From contig JAJZZO010000014.1 of the NCBI GenBank assembly GCA_021797495.1, forward strand, positions 49,086 to 113,085: a DNA stretch of 64,000 nucleotides, written 5' to 3'. The first letter of the stretch is position 1, and each line of letters begins with the position of its first letter. The stretch is from Microcaldota archaeon (GTDB lineage: Archaea > Micrarchaeota > Micrarchaeia > Micrarchaeales > Micrarchaeaceae). Under the pieces are notes generated by a model. The model searched no databases, had not been told where the DNA came from, and worked only from the letters and a program-made list of their open reading frames with translations. The position numbers and the translations under genes are program-made. Below, piece by piece: positions 43,468-50,981 of this stretch.

Positions 43468-43977
43468 TTATAGTTTTTCGTAAACACATAAAGAATTATC
43501 TATAAGAAATGCGCTGTCCGCTTTGTCAGCGACTTCTATCACTTGACCTTTTTCCAGAGGCCCTATTTTCAAGCCTGAAGGCAGGAACACTTCGGGAAGT
43601 TTTTCTATTATTACCCTTAGCATGTTTTGCTGGGTTTTTGCCTCTTTCTGCCCGATTATCTTTGTGTTCGTGTATATATCCATTAACTTGTTGTACAGAT
43701 CCAGCTCCACGTCGACCACAGGGCTAGGTATAGGTTTCTTGTATGCAACGTAAAGCACTATTTTCTGCTTTCTTTTCTCAAATATTTCGAATATAAGCCT
43801 TTCCATATTTGTTGTTTGAATATCGGTTTCCTCGGATTTTTGGTTCTTTTCCTTTGCAGCTTTTATAAAGTCAAATACTTCGCTGTAGAAGTTTTTGGGC
43901 ACAAGCTGCAGCGAGTTGCTTGATCTCTCTTTTTGAAGAATCTCCCATAAAAACTCATAAGATATGTTTTCTGCCAT
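43468..43977 (-). CDS. GINS complex subunit (Gins51-like)
   Basis: A 169-aa protein. The first ~115 residues are helical as in the GINS A domain (LWEILQKERSSNSLQLVPKNFY). The last ~45 form the small beta-rich B domain (PEVFLPSGLKIGPLEKGQVIEV). A then B is the Gins51/Sld5 order. GINS joins MCM and RecJ/Cdc45 in the replicative helicase. Position beside L44e supports the call. Confidence 0.75.
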   Translation of the reverse strand: MAENISYEFLWEILQKERSSNSLQLVPKNFYSEVFDFIKAAKEKNQKSEETDIQTTNMERLIFEIFEKRKQKIVLYVAYKKPIPSPVVDVELDLYNKLMDIYTNTKIIGQKEAKTQQNMLRVIIEKLPEVFLPSGLKIGPLEKGQVIEVADKADSAFLIDNSLCVYEKL

Positions 43978-44146
43978 TATACCCCCACTGTTCCGGTATT
44001 CCGATATTATCTTGACGGTTTTCTTTTTTAACTTGTTACAGAAAATCGCCAGATGGACGTATGTAATGCTTGTATGTTGTTTATTTCAGCTTATATATAT
44101 AAATAAAATAGCGCGATTAACGGAAGTGTGGGGTCTAGGTGATGAA

Positions 44147-44221
44147 TAGCGAGGGGTGGATTTGAACCACCGGTCTCCGGGTTATGAGCCCGGCGGGCAC
44201 TCCAGACTACCCTACCTCGCT
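44147..44221 (-). tRNA. Initiator tRNA-Met(CAU)
   Basis: Acceptor AGCGAGG/CCTCGCT with an A1-U72 pair, anticodon stem CCGGG/CCCGG with three consecutive G-C pairs, loop CTCATAA (anticodon 44184-44186), T-arm GGTGG-TTCAAAT-CCACC, discriminator A. The A1-U72 pair and the three G-C pairs mark it as an archaeal initiator. There is no intron. Confidence 0.93.
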
Positions 44222-44257
44222 GTAAGTTGCTGGTATTGATGGTTTTAGATATAAAAG

Positions 44258-45181
44258 TTAAAATAGGTTGGCATTGGCTGTTTCGTTAGATGGTAGCTGT
44301 TTCTGTTGTTTGGAGTCACCGGCGCCAGATATCAAAGTATTAGCCTTTTCCCTGTCTATTCTGGAAAGCTGTTTATTACATACGTTGCACCTGAAATTTG
44401 ATTCGTACGCCGCATCGAACGTGAAAATAAACTTGTTTTCGTCATAGCAACTGTTGCACACGAAGTAGTCGTTGCAGTCGTCTTTCAGGACTGTTTTGTC
44501 TGTTGATGCGCTTTTCACATAATCAAAAAACTGCGGGACCTTGTTGGTGTTTATGTACCAAGCAAAAGACAACCACCCTTCGTTGTTTTTGGATACTGTA
44601 TAGTTAGTTATACCGTAACCCTGCATTATGTTAAGTATGCGCCTCACTGCGTTTATCTTAAGGTCAAGCGACGCAGCAATGTCCTCGTCGGTTCTCGGAA
44701 TCGTGAGCAGGTTTATCACTTCCGAAGCGTGCCTGCTGACGTTTTTGTTAAGGTAATCGGATATGTTTTCGTCCCCTACCAGTGTGTCTATATATTTCAA
44801 AGCGTTCTCTGTATATGTCGCTTCGTCGATTTCCTGCTGTTTTTTTACCTTTTGCGCTGCCTGCAGTTTTCTCTCATGAATCTTCTTTGCTCCTGCTGCT
44901 GTTATCTCTCTATGAACCTGCTGCTTCTGCTTGCTTTCCGCCTTCCTGCTATTTGCAAATGTCTTATGGCTTATTCTCTTGCCGTTTTCCCATTTCTGGT
45001 TCTTTGATACGCTTGCCTTTACTGGCTTCCTGACGTGCCTTAAAACCTGCTTGGTCTTGGGCTTTGAGTTTGACTTTTTCGCTATTTTCGGCTTGGAAGC
45101 TGCTGCATGTTTTACGGCAGCGTGTCTGATCACTGCCTTTGCTTTCTTATTAGTGGCTTTTTTATTGTTCTTTTTTTGCAT
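44258..45181 (-). CDS. tfe: Transcription factor E with long basic N-terminal extension
   Basis: About 307 aa. A winged helix (140-210: SEVINLLTIPRTDEDIAASL... RRILNIMQGYGITNYT) is followed by a zinc ribbon with C242, C245, C265 and C268 (VCNSC and RCNVC), which is the TFE/TFIIE-alpha layout. TFE helps open promoters with TBP, TFB and RNA polymerase. The first ~125 residues are a Lys/Ala/His-rich low-complexity region not normal for archaeal TFE (about 180 aa). Its composition recalls histone tails and could bind DNA. The start is the ATG at 45181. A TATA-like CATAATATATAAAC lies about 40 bp upstream. Confidence 0.85.
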   Translation of the reverse strand: MQKKNNKKATNKKAKAVIRHAAVKHAAASKPKIAKKSNSKPKTKQVLRHVRKPVKASVSKNQKWENGKRISHKTFANSRKAESKQKQQVHREITAAGAKKIHERKLQAAQKVKKQQEIDEATYTENALKYIDTLVGDENISDYLNKNVSRHASEVINLLTIPRTDEDIAASLDLKINAVRRILNIMQGYGITNYTVSKNNEGWLSFAWYINTNKVPQFFDYVKSASTDKTVLKDDCNDYFVCNSCYDENKFIFTFDAAYESNFRCNVCNKQLSRIDREKANTLISGAGDSKQQKQLPSNETANANLF

Positions 45182-45391
45182 AATAAGCACCTGGTCGGGT
45201 TCGCTATTGAGCGTTTATATATTATGGCTTTTATATTATTTAAAGCTATCTCATAATCTGCTACAAACACAGCGCGTTTCCGTGAATATTTAGCGCGCAA
45301 ACCAACATAGTATTTAATATTTTTCTATCGCAAATAAAAAGGCGAGCGGTTATTTATACGCGCATGCATATGCGCAGCAATCGTGATTTTT

Positions 45392-45898
45392 ATGGGAGCA
45401 AACAAGTACATACGAGAGACGCTAATAAAAGAATATAAAGAAAGAAGCCCTGAATACAAAAACAGGCTGGCCGAATGGTCAAAACAGGACAACATAACCC
45501 GTGTCGAAAGGCCTTCAAACCTCGCAAGGGCAAGGGCCTTGGGCTATAAGGCCAAGCAGGGCATTGTCGTAGCAAGGGCAGGGGTAAGGAAAGGCAACAG
45601 AAAGAGGCAAACGGTCGGCGGAGGCAGGAAGCCGTCAAAAAGCGCGAGATTCATATCCAGGCATAAAAGCATGCAGATGATAGCTGAAGAGCGCGTATCC
45701 AAAAAATTCTCCAACTACGAAGTTCTGAATTCATATTTTGTCGGCGAAACAGGAACGACAAGATTCTACGAGGTAATACTTGTATCAAAAACAGACAAGA
45801 GCATAAAGTCCAGTCCAGGATATGCTGCCATAGCGAGGCAGAACGGCAGGGCGCACAGGGCGCTTACCTCTTCCGGAAGGAAGGCAAGGGGCTTATGA
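45392..45898 (+). CDS. rpl15e: Ribosomal protein L15e
   Basis: A 168-aa L15e: ANKYIRETLIKEYKERSPEYK at the N-terminus and ARALGYKAKQGIVVARAGVRKGNRKRQ and GGGRKPSKS as the core. The ATG at 45392 follows GTGAT and four bases, and a TATA-like GGTTATTTATACG lies about 35 bp upstream. The stop overlaps pcc1 by ATGA. Confidence 0.93.
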   Translation: MGANKYIRETLIKEYKERSPEYKNRLAEWSKQDNITRVERPSNLARARALGYKAKQGIVVARAGVRKGNRKRQTVGGGRKPSKSARFISRHKSMQMIAEERVSKKFSNYEVLNSYFVGETGTTRFYEVILVSKTDKSIKSSPGYAAIARQNGRAHRALTSSGRKARGL

Positions 45899-46149
45899 TG
45901 GTTTATACTGCGGTTATAAACATACCGAAAACACACAAAATCGACTACGCGAAAAAGCTCAGGCAGCAATACCATACCTCACGCAGCAAGATCGCAATAA
46001 CAGAAACGGAAAATATGATACGCATAAAACTGGAAGCACGCGACATCGTGGCGCTTATGGCGTCGTGCAGCTCCGTGCTTAAAGAAACGAAGCTTATCAA
46101 CGACATAGCTTCAATAAGCCTGAGTTCCGCAAAAAAATACAAAAAGTAA
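45895..46149 (+). CDS. pcc1: KEOPS complex subunit Pcc1
   Basis: An 84-aa protein with a beta-alpha-beta-beta-alpha pattern: TAVINIPKTHKIDYAKKL, then SRSKIAITETENMIRIKLEA and DIVALMASCSSVLKETKLIND. This is the Pcc1 pattern (SxLRASxxSxLR-like). Pcc1 dimerises and binds Kae1 in the complex that makes t6A37 of tRNA. Linkage to a ribosomal protein gene is common for small KEOPS subunits. Confidence 0.75.
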   Translation: MMVYTAVINIPKTHKIDYAKKLRQQYHTSRSKIAITETENMIRIKLEARDIVALMASCSSVLKETKLINDIASISLSSAKKYKK

Positions 46150-46246
46150 AAATATATAAATATACCCAATAAATATAAATGCGCTTTAATCTTCACATTG
46201 CGTTCCTACGTCAAAGGCTGAATTTTAACGTTTACAAAGTGTTTAA

Positions 46247-47203
46247 ATGGCAGGCTCATTGCAGTATTGGCCCAGAAGGCGCGCGGGCAGAAGGCTGCCG
46301 CGCATCAGGAGCGCAGGCTCTGTAAAAGAAACGTCGCTCTCGAACCTATTAACATACAAGGCAGGTATGACAACCATTTCCGTGATCGACGACAGCAATT
46401 CGCCCTCAAAAGGTCAGGAGGTTTCCAGGGCATGCACGGTGCTGGAGCTGCCTATAATGGAAGTATATGGGATAAGGTTTTACGTTAAGGACGAAGCTAC
46501 GCGCTACAAAAAATCACACACAGACATACTGAACAAGACTGCAGCCCAAAAGCTCGGGATAAAATCCCTCAAGAGCGACGAATCAAAGCTCGCGGCTATG
46601 GAAAAGAACCAGAACATAATAGACGTCGCACTTTTAATCGCGGCAAACCCAAAAACCACAGGAAATAACGTAAACCATTATGAAAGGTTTGAAGCGAAGG
46701 TAACAGGCAAGGACATAAAAGAAAAGCTCGCGTACGCGACCTCGAAGCTCGGCAAGGAGCTCCGTGCAAACGAAGTGTTCAAAAACGGGGAATTTGTCGA
46801 CGTGGTTAGCACGTCCAAGGGCAAGGGCTGGCAGGGCCCGATAAAGCGTTTCGGCGTTTCGCGCATGTTCCACAAGGCAACGGGCAAGATAAGGCACGTT
46901 GGTACATTGGGCGCGTTCACTCCTGGAAAAGTCATGTATACCGTGCCGATGGCAGGACAGATGGGCTTCAACTACAGGACCGAGCACAACAAGCGCATAA
47001 TGAAGCTGGTCACAAAGGAGGAAGCGCAATCGATAAATCCTAAGGCGGGATTCAAGAATTACGGCAACGTCAAGAACGATTACGTGATAATCGATGGTTC
47101 TGTTCCCGGTCCTGCAAAACGCATAGTCAGGATAAAGAAGTCCGTGGAGAACATGAACACGGCAGGGATAAAAGAACCAAAGATAAATTTCATAAAAGGA
47201 TGA
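46247..47203 (+). CDS. rpl3: Ribosomal protein L3
   Basis: A 318-aa archaeal L3: SLQYWPRRRAGRRLPR near the start and VVSTSKGKGWQGPIKRFGVSR, then HVGTLGAFTPGKVMYTVPMAGQMG and YRTEHNKRIMK in the centre. It starts the L3-L4-L23-L2 operon. A TATA-like AATAAATATAAATG is at about 46170-46182. Its stop TGA sits next to the unusual start of L4. Confidence 0.94.
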   Translation: MAGSLQYWPRRRAGRRLPRIRSAGSVKETSLSNLLTYKAGMTTISVIDDSNSPSKGQEVSRACTVLELPIMEVYGIRFYVKDEATRYKKSHTDILNKTAAQKLGIKSLKSDESKLAAMEKNQNIIDVALLIAANPKTTGNNVNHYERFEAKVTGKDIKEKLAYATSKLGKELRANEVFKNGEFVDVVSTSKGKGWQGPIKRFGVSRMFHKATGKIRHVGTLGAFTPGKVMYTVPMAGQMGFNYRTEHNKRIMKLVTKEEAQSINPKAGFKNYGNVKNDYVIIDGSVPGPAKRIVRIKKSVENMNTAGIKEPKINFIKG

Positions 47204-47207
47204 TTTT

Positions 47208-48002
47208 CTGCAGGAAATAGAAATATTCAATATAGAAGGCAAACAGGTCTCGAAAGCCCCGGCACCAAAGGCGTTCGGAGCAGAGCCCAAGAAATGGCTT
47301 GTCGACAGAGCCGTAGCTGCCGAAAGGTCGATACACCTGCAGCCGCAGGGGCATTATGTGTTGGCGGGTATGCAGACTACCGCAGCGTATTTCGGAGCTA
47401 TGGGCTCCTACAGGGCAGGAAGGCACGTGGGAAGGGCCATAAGGCCGAGGGAAAAGCTCGGAGGCGGTTCCCTGGGTAAGGTAAGGCGGATACCCTCATC
47501 AGTCACTGGAAAAAGGGCGCACCCGCACATGGTTGAAAAGACGCTTGTGGAAAAGCTCAACAACAAGGAGTACGGAAACGCGCTGAAGAGCGCCGTGGCA
47601 ATGGCGGTCAGGTCGGGAGAAAAGCAGTCGACAATGGTGTTCGAGGACATTTCAAAATTATCAAGAACCAAGGAGTTCGATAAATTCTTGAAAACAAACA
47701 AGCTTAACGCAATAACGGAGTCGGTCAAGGTAAAGACAATAAGGACCATACGCAGGACAAGGAGCAAACAGCAGCACAAGATGCTGGTGGTGACATCCGA
47801 CGAGGAAGGAGTACTGAAATCATCAAGGAACGTCAAGGGCGTAGACGCGTGCACCCTGTCGCAGCTCCGCGTCGAAAACCTGGCTCCGGGAGGCAATCCC
47901 GTGAAAATGGTCCTGTGGAGCGCGAATGCCCTGAAAGGCCTTGACAGCACGATAGAAAAAGCGGTATTGATTAAAAAAGGTGCAAGAAATGACAGTGCTT
48001 AA
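47208..48002 (+). CDS. rpl4: Ribosomal protein L4, apparent CTG start
   Basis: A 264-aa L4: the conserved N-terminus (EIFNIEGKQVSKAPAPKAF, then LVDRAVAAERS and QPQGHYVLAGMQTTA) precedes any ATG, GTG or TTG in frame. The first GTG is at 47358, 50 codons too late. The only near-cognate start after the in-frame TAA at 47193 is CTG at 47208, with ATGAT plus three bases before it, matching the usual spacing here. Alternatively, an ATG overlapping the L3 stop (47200) would be in frame if one T were added to the TTTT run, so a sequencing error is possible. It binds 23S rRNA early in assembly. Confidence 0.9.
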   Translation: MQEIEIFNIEGKQVSKAPAPKAFGAEPKKWLVDRAVAAERSIHLQPQGHYVLAGMQTTAAYFGAMGSYRAGRHVGRAIRPREKLGGGSLGKVRRIPSSVTGKRAHPHMVEKTLVEKLNNKEYGNALKSAVAMAVRSGEKQSTMVFEDISKLSRTKEFDKFLKTNKLNAITESVKVKTIRTIRRTRSKQQHKMLVVTSDEEGVLKSSRNVKGVDACTLSQLRVENLAPGGNPVKMVLWSANALKGLDSTIEKAVLIKKGARNDSA

Positions 48003-48240
48003 ATACCCTCTGGCCACGGAAAAGGCCGTGGGCCTTATAACCAAGGGGAATACAATAATATATGTTGTCGATTCCAGGGCCACGAAAGCCCAGATAAAGC
48101 AGGAATTCCAGACGACGTTCAACGTGAAGGTGAGCGACGTCAGAACGGTCAACATGCCGCGCAATGAGAAGCGTGCATATATAAAACTGTCGAAGGAAAG
48201 CAGTGCCGGCGACATCGCCATGAAACTAAAGCTGGTGTGA
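47989..48240 (+). CDS. rpl23: Ribosomal protein L23
   Basis: An 83-aa L23: VLKYPLATEKAVGLI and NTIIYVVDSRATKAQIKQEF are the family start, ending with VRTVNMPRNEKRAYIKLSK. It lies at the tunnel exit and docks SRP and chaperones. The ATG at 47989 overlaps the end of L4; the GTG at 47980 is less likely. Confidence 0.93.
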   Translation: MTVLKYPLATEKAVGLITKGNTIIYVVDSRATKAQIKQEFQTTFNVKVSDVRTVNMPRNEKRAYIKLSKESSAGDIAMKLKLV

Positions 48241-48243
48241 TAA

Positions 48244-48957
48244 ATGGGAAAGAAACTCAGGCAGCAAAGGAGGGGCAAAGGCTCGAACGTATACAGGAAG
48301 CTTCCAAACACGTTCGACATAAGCGTAAGCTACGAAAAGGCTCCGGATGTAAGCATGAGCGCTGAAGTCATAGACATATTCAACCATACTGGCCACACCG
48401 CGCCGTTAATGTGTGTTGTTTACGAGGATTTTAACAGAGGTTTTTATGTCGCTCCAGAAGGCATAAAGATAGGAGACAAGATATACATGGGTCCGGACGC
48501 AAAACCTGTGCTCGGGAGCATCGTGAGGCTGGGCGACATTCCTGAGGGGGTGCCTGTATATAATCTGGAAATGCTCAAGGGAGACGGCGGCAAGCTCGTA
48601 AGGGCCGCAGGATCGTTCGCGGTGATAGCCGCGAAATCGGAGCACAGCGTCACAGTCAGATTACCGTCAAAGCAATCGATAACCCTTGATCCGGAATGCA
48701 GGGCACAGCTCGGCATGATAGCGGGTGCTGGAGTAAAGGACCAGCCAATAGTCAAAGCAGGCAAGAGCCATTACATGTATCATATTCTTAACAGGACGTG
48801 GCCAAGGAACCGCGGAGTAAAGATGAACCCTGTGGACCACCCATTCGGAGGTAAACAGCACCACAAGGGCAAGAGCAGCATGACTTCAAGGAACGCACCT
48901 CCAGGAAGGAAGGTAGGTCACATAGCTGCAAGGCGCGTAGGGAGAAAAAAGAAGTAA
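48244..48957 (+). CDS. rpl2: Ribosomal protein L2
   Basis: A 237-aa L2: GKKLRQQRRGKGSN at the start; GHTAPLMCVVYED; KPVLGSIVRLGDIPEGV; and the C-terminal RGVKMNPVDHPFGGKQHHKG with the conserved peptidyl-transferase-centre His. GTGAT plus two bases precedes the ATG. Confidence 0.95.
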   Translation: MGKKLRQQRRGKGSNVYRKLPNTFDISVSYEKAPDVSMSAEVIDIFNHTGHTAPLMCVVYEDFNRGFYVAPEGIKIGDKIYMGPDAKPVLGSIVRLGDIPEGVPVYNLEMLKGDGGKLVRAAGSFAVIAAKSEHSVTVRLPSKQSITLDPECRAQLGMIAGAGVKDQPIVKAGKSHYMYHILNRTWPRNRGVKMNPVDHPFGGKQHHKGKSSMTSRNAPPGRKVGHIAARRVGRKKK

Positions 48958-49033
48958 ATCCCTAAAAGCAAAACAAAAGCTGTGATTTAAAAGCTTTGCT
49001 TACAAATAAAAATACAACAAAACTGGTGTTGAC

Positions 49034-49264
49034 ATGGCAGAAAAAATCTCGAAGGAATCGATAAGGAGAGAGGAAGGATACCTATACTATCTCGGAAAGG
49101 ACGGCTACGTATGGCAGAATCCGACAAGGTCGAACAAGTCCGGCAAAAAGGCAAAGGTAGGAAGCGAAAAGGTAGAAAGGGAAAAGGGATACCTGTACTT
49201 CGTAGACTCGAACGGATACGTCTCAAGAGTAAAGCAGGCACGCGGCAGGAAGGCGGCAAAATAA
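49034..49264 (+). CDS. Small basic protein with tandem GYLY/GYV motif
   Basis: A 76-aa basic protein built of two similar halves: EGYLYYLGKDGYVWQ (about 14-28) and KGYLYFVDSNGYVSR (about 50-64). Each looks like a beta hairpin with a D/N-G turn. It sits between L2 and S19 in the ribosomal cluster, where most archaea have no gene. A TATA-like GATTTAAAAGC before it suggests extra transcription. The position and charge suggest a lineage-specific ribosome-associated protein; that is inference. Confidence 0.75.
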   Translation: MAEKISKESIRREEGYLYYLGKDGYVWQNPTRSNKSGKKAKVGSEKVEREKGYLYFVDSNGYVSRVKQARGRKAAK

Positions 49265-49298
49265 GCGATAAAGCAAAATTATGGACATAGGTTTTTAG

Positions 49299-49691
49299 AT
49301 GGTCGAAAGGATAGCATTCAAGGGCATGTTGCCAGCAGACGCAACCAATCTCAGCGCGGCTGATTACGTCAAGCTGGTAAAGTCGAGGCAAAGGCGCTGG
49401 CTCAAGAGGAACTCCCTACAGTCCAGGGAGCTTAACGAAAAGATAGAGCACGTCTTAGCCTCAGGCTCCAAGGGTCCGATAAAGACGAGGACCAGGGAAG
49501 CCCTGATAATGCCGTCATGGATCGGCCTTTCTTTTGATATTTACAACGGCAAGGAATACCAGCACATAGAGATACAGCCAGCCATGCTTGGCCATAGGCT
49601 CGGCGAATTCGTATACTCGACAAAACGCGTGCAGCATTCCGCTCCTGGAATAAAGGCAACGCGCGGAAGCAAGTTCCTGTCGCAGAAATAA
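49299..49691 (+). CDS. rps19: Ribosomal protein S19
   Basis: A 130-aa archaeal S19 with an N-terminal extension and the core REALIMPSWIGLSFDIYNGKEY...MLGHRLGEF and STKRVQHSAPGIKATRGSKF. It binds the head of the small subunit with S13. Confidence 0.93.
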   Translation: MVERIAFKGMLPADATNLSAADYVKLVKSRQRRWLKRNSLQSRELNEKIEHVLASGSKGPIKTRTREALIMPSWIGLSFDIYNGKEYQHIEIQPAMLGHRLGEFVYSTKRVQHSAPGIKATRGSKFLSQK

Positions 49692-49704
49692 GTGAGTGAT
49701 TTTT

Positions 49705-50322
49705 TTGAACTATTCTTTCAACATGGAAAAAGGAAAAGTAATATTCGCCGGCGCCAAGGACATAAACGCCAGCTTCAAGGACCTGGGCGCTATTTGCGAC
49801 TATGTAAGGTACAAAAACGCGACAAAGGCCGTGGAGGCGCTCGACAGGGTCATAGAGGCTTCCGCTCCAGTGCCGTACAGGACCAACAACAAGGGCATGG
49901 GCTCAAGGCATGAGCTCGGGGGCCGCAAGGGCAGGTACCCGAGAAAATGCGCCATGATTGTCAAGAAGGTGCTCAGCATGGCCATAAGCAACGCCAAGAG
50001 CAAGGGCATAGATGCCGACAACCTCTTTGTGGTCCATGCAGCCGCAAACAAGACACAGATATACAGAAGGACGCCATCAAAGGGAATGCTTTACCACAGT
50101 GACAGCTACGGTTTCGCGGCAATGAGGCATTCGGACGTCGAATTCGCAAAGGTCGAGATAGGGATTGCTTCGCCAGAGGACATAAAGCTCGGGGACAAAG
50201 CCATGAAGATGCTCAACCTCAACGTGATGCTGCTTAAGAAGCAGAAGCCCAACAAGACAGCAGCTGTAAAACCCAAAGCATCCCAGCCGAAGAAGGCGCA
50301 GGAAGCTACACAAAAGGCATGA
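49705..50322 (+). CDS. rpl22: Ribosomal protein L22
   Basis: About 205 aa. The start is the TTG at 49705 giving (M)NYSF, the conserved archaeal L22 start, preceded by GTGAT and four bases. The core AGAKDINASFKDLGAICDYVR and VLSMAISNAKSKGID follows. The C-terminal ~35 residues form a Lys/Pro/Ala-rich tail (KTAAVKPKASQPKKAQEA) that is longer than usual. It lines the exit tunnel. Confidence 0.9.
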   Translation: MNYSFNMEKGKVIFAGAKDINASFKDLGAICDYVRYKNATKAVEALDRVIEASAPVPYRTNNKGMGSRHELGGRKGRYPRKCAMIVKKVLSMAISNAKSKGIDADNLFVVHAAANKTQIYRRTPSKGMLYHSDSYGFAAMRHSDVEFAKVEIGIASPEDIKLGDKAMKMLNLNVMLLKKQKPNKTAAVKPKASQPKKAQEATQKA

Positions 50323-50326
50323 TTGA

Positions 50327-50950
50327 ATGGCAATAGAAATGAAGTTTATAGATGACGCTGTCATAAAGATGAACATATCCAAATTCCTAAGCAAGGAGCT
50401 CACCAAGGCGGGCTTCTCAAGGGTGGAGATACAAAAGACCCCTGTGCTCACAAGGATAACGGTTTACGTGCTTAACCCGGGAAGGGTTATAGGCAGGATG
50501 GGAAAGAGCATAAACGAGCTCACGGAGTCGATAAGGAGGAATTTCAACGTCAACAACCCGCAGATAAGCGTTATCGAGGTCCAGAACAAGATGCTGGAGC
50601 CTCTTCTGGTGGCAAAGGACATAACCTTCAAGCTCGAGAGGTCGATAAACCCGAGGAAGATAACGCAGTTCACGCTCAAGAGCATAATGGAAAACGGCGC
50701 GCTTGGCGCCGAAATAATAATACGCGGCAAGCTCGCGGCAAAGGGTGCAAGAGCGAAAACGATAAGGAAAAGCGTCGGCTACATACCCAAAGCAGGAGAC
50801 GTAACCAACCTTGTGCTCCAAGGCGACGCGACCGCGTACCCCAAATACGGGGCGATAGGCGTGAGGGTAAGGATAGTACCTCCGGGAACTGTGTTCCCCG
50901 ACAGGCAAATCGGCAAAATAGAAATACCGAAGTCCATACTCAACAGCTGA
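50327..50950 (+). CDS. rps3: Ribosomal protein S3
   Basis: A 207-aa S3 with the KH domain VLNPGRVIGRMGKSINELTESI and the C-terminal domain GAEIIIRGKLAAKGARAKTIRKSVG. ATGAT plus three bases precedes the ATG. The usual neighbour L29 does not follow; AglB does. The sequence ends short after IPKSILNS. Confidence 0.93.
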   Translation: MAIEMKFIDDAVIKMNISKFLSKELTKAGFSRVEIQKTPVLTRITVYVLNPGRVIGRMGKSINELTESIRRNFNVNNPQISVIEVQNKMLEPLLVAKDITFKLERSINPRKITQFTLKSIMENGALGAEIIIRGKLAAKGARAKTIRKSVGYIPKAGDVTNLVLQGDATAYPKYGAIGVRVRIVPPGTVFPDRQIGKIEIPKSILNS

Positions 50951-50981
50951 AATTTCACTGTACTGTAAGTGGTAGCTTATA

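Noticed and set aside
44139..44145. GTGATGA as a box C of a C/D sRNA near the initiator tRNA
   Set aside because: No D box or second C' follows on that strand before the sequence runs into the antisense of the tRNA.
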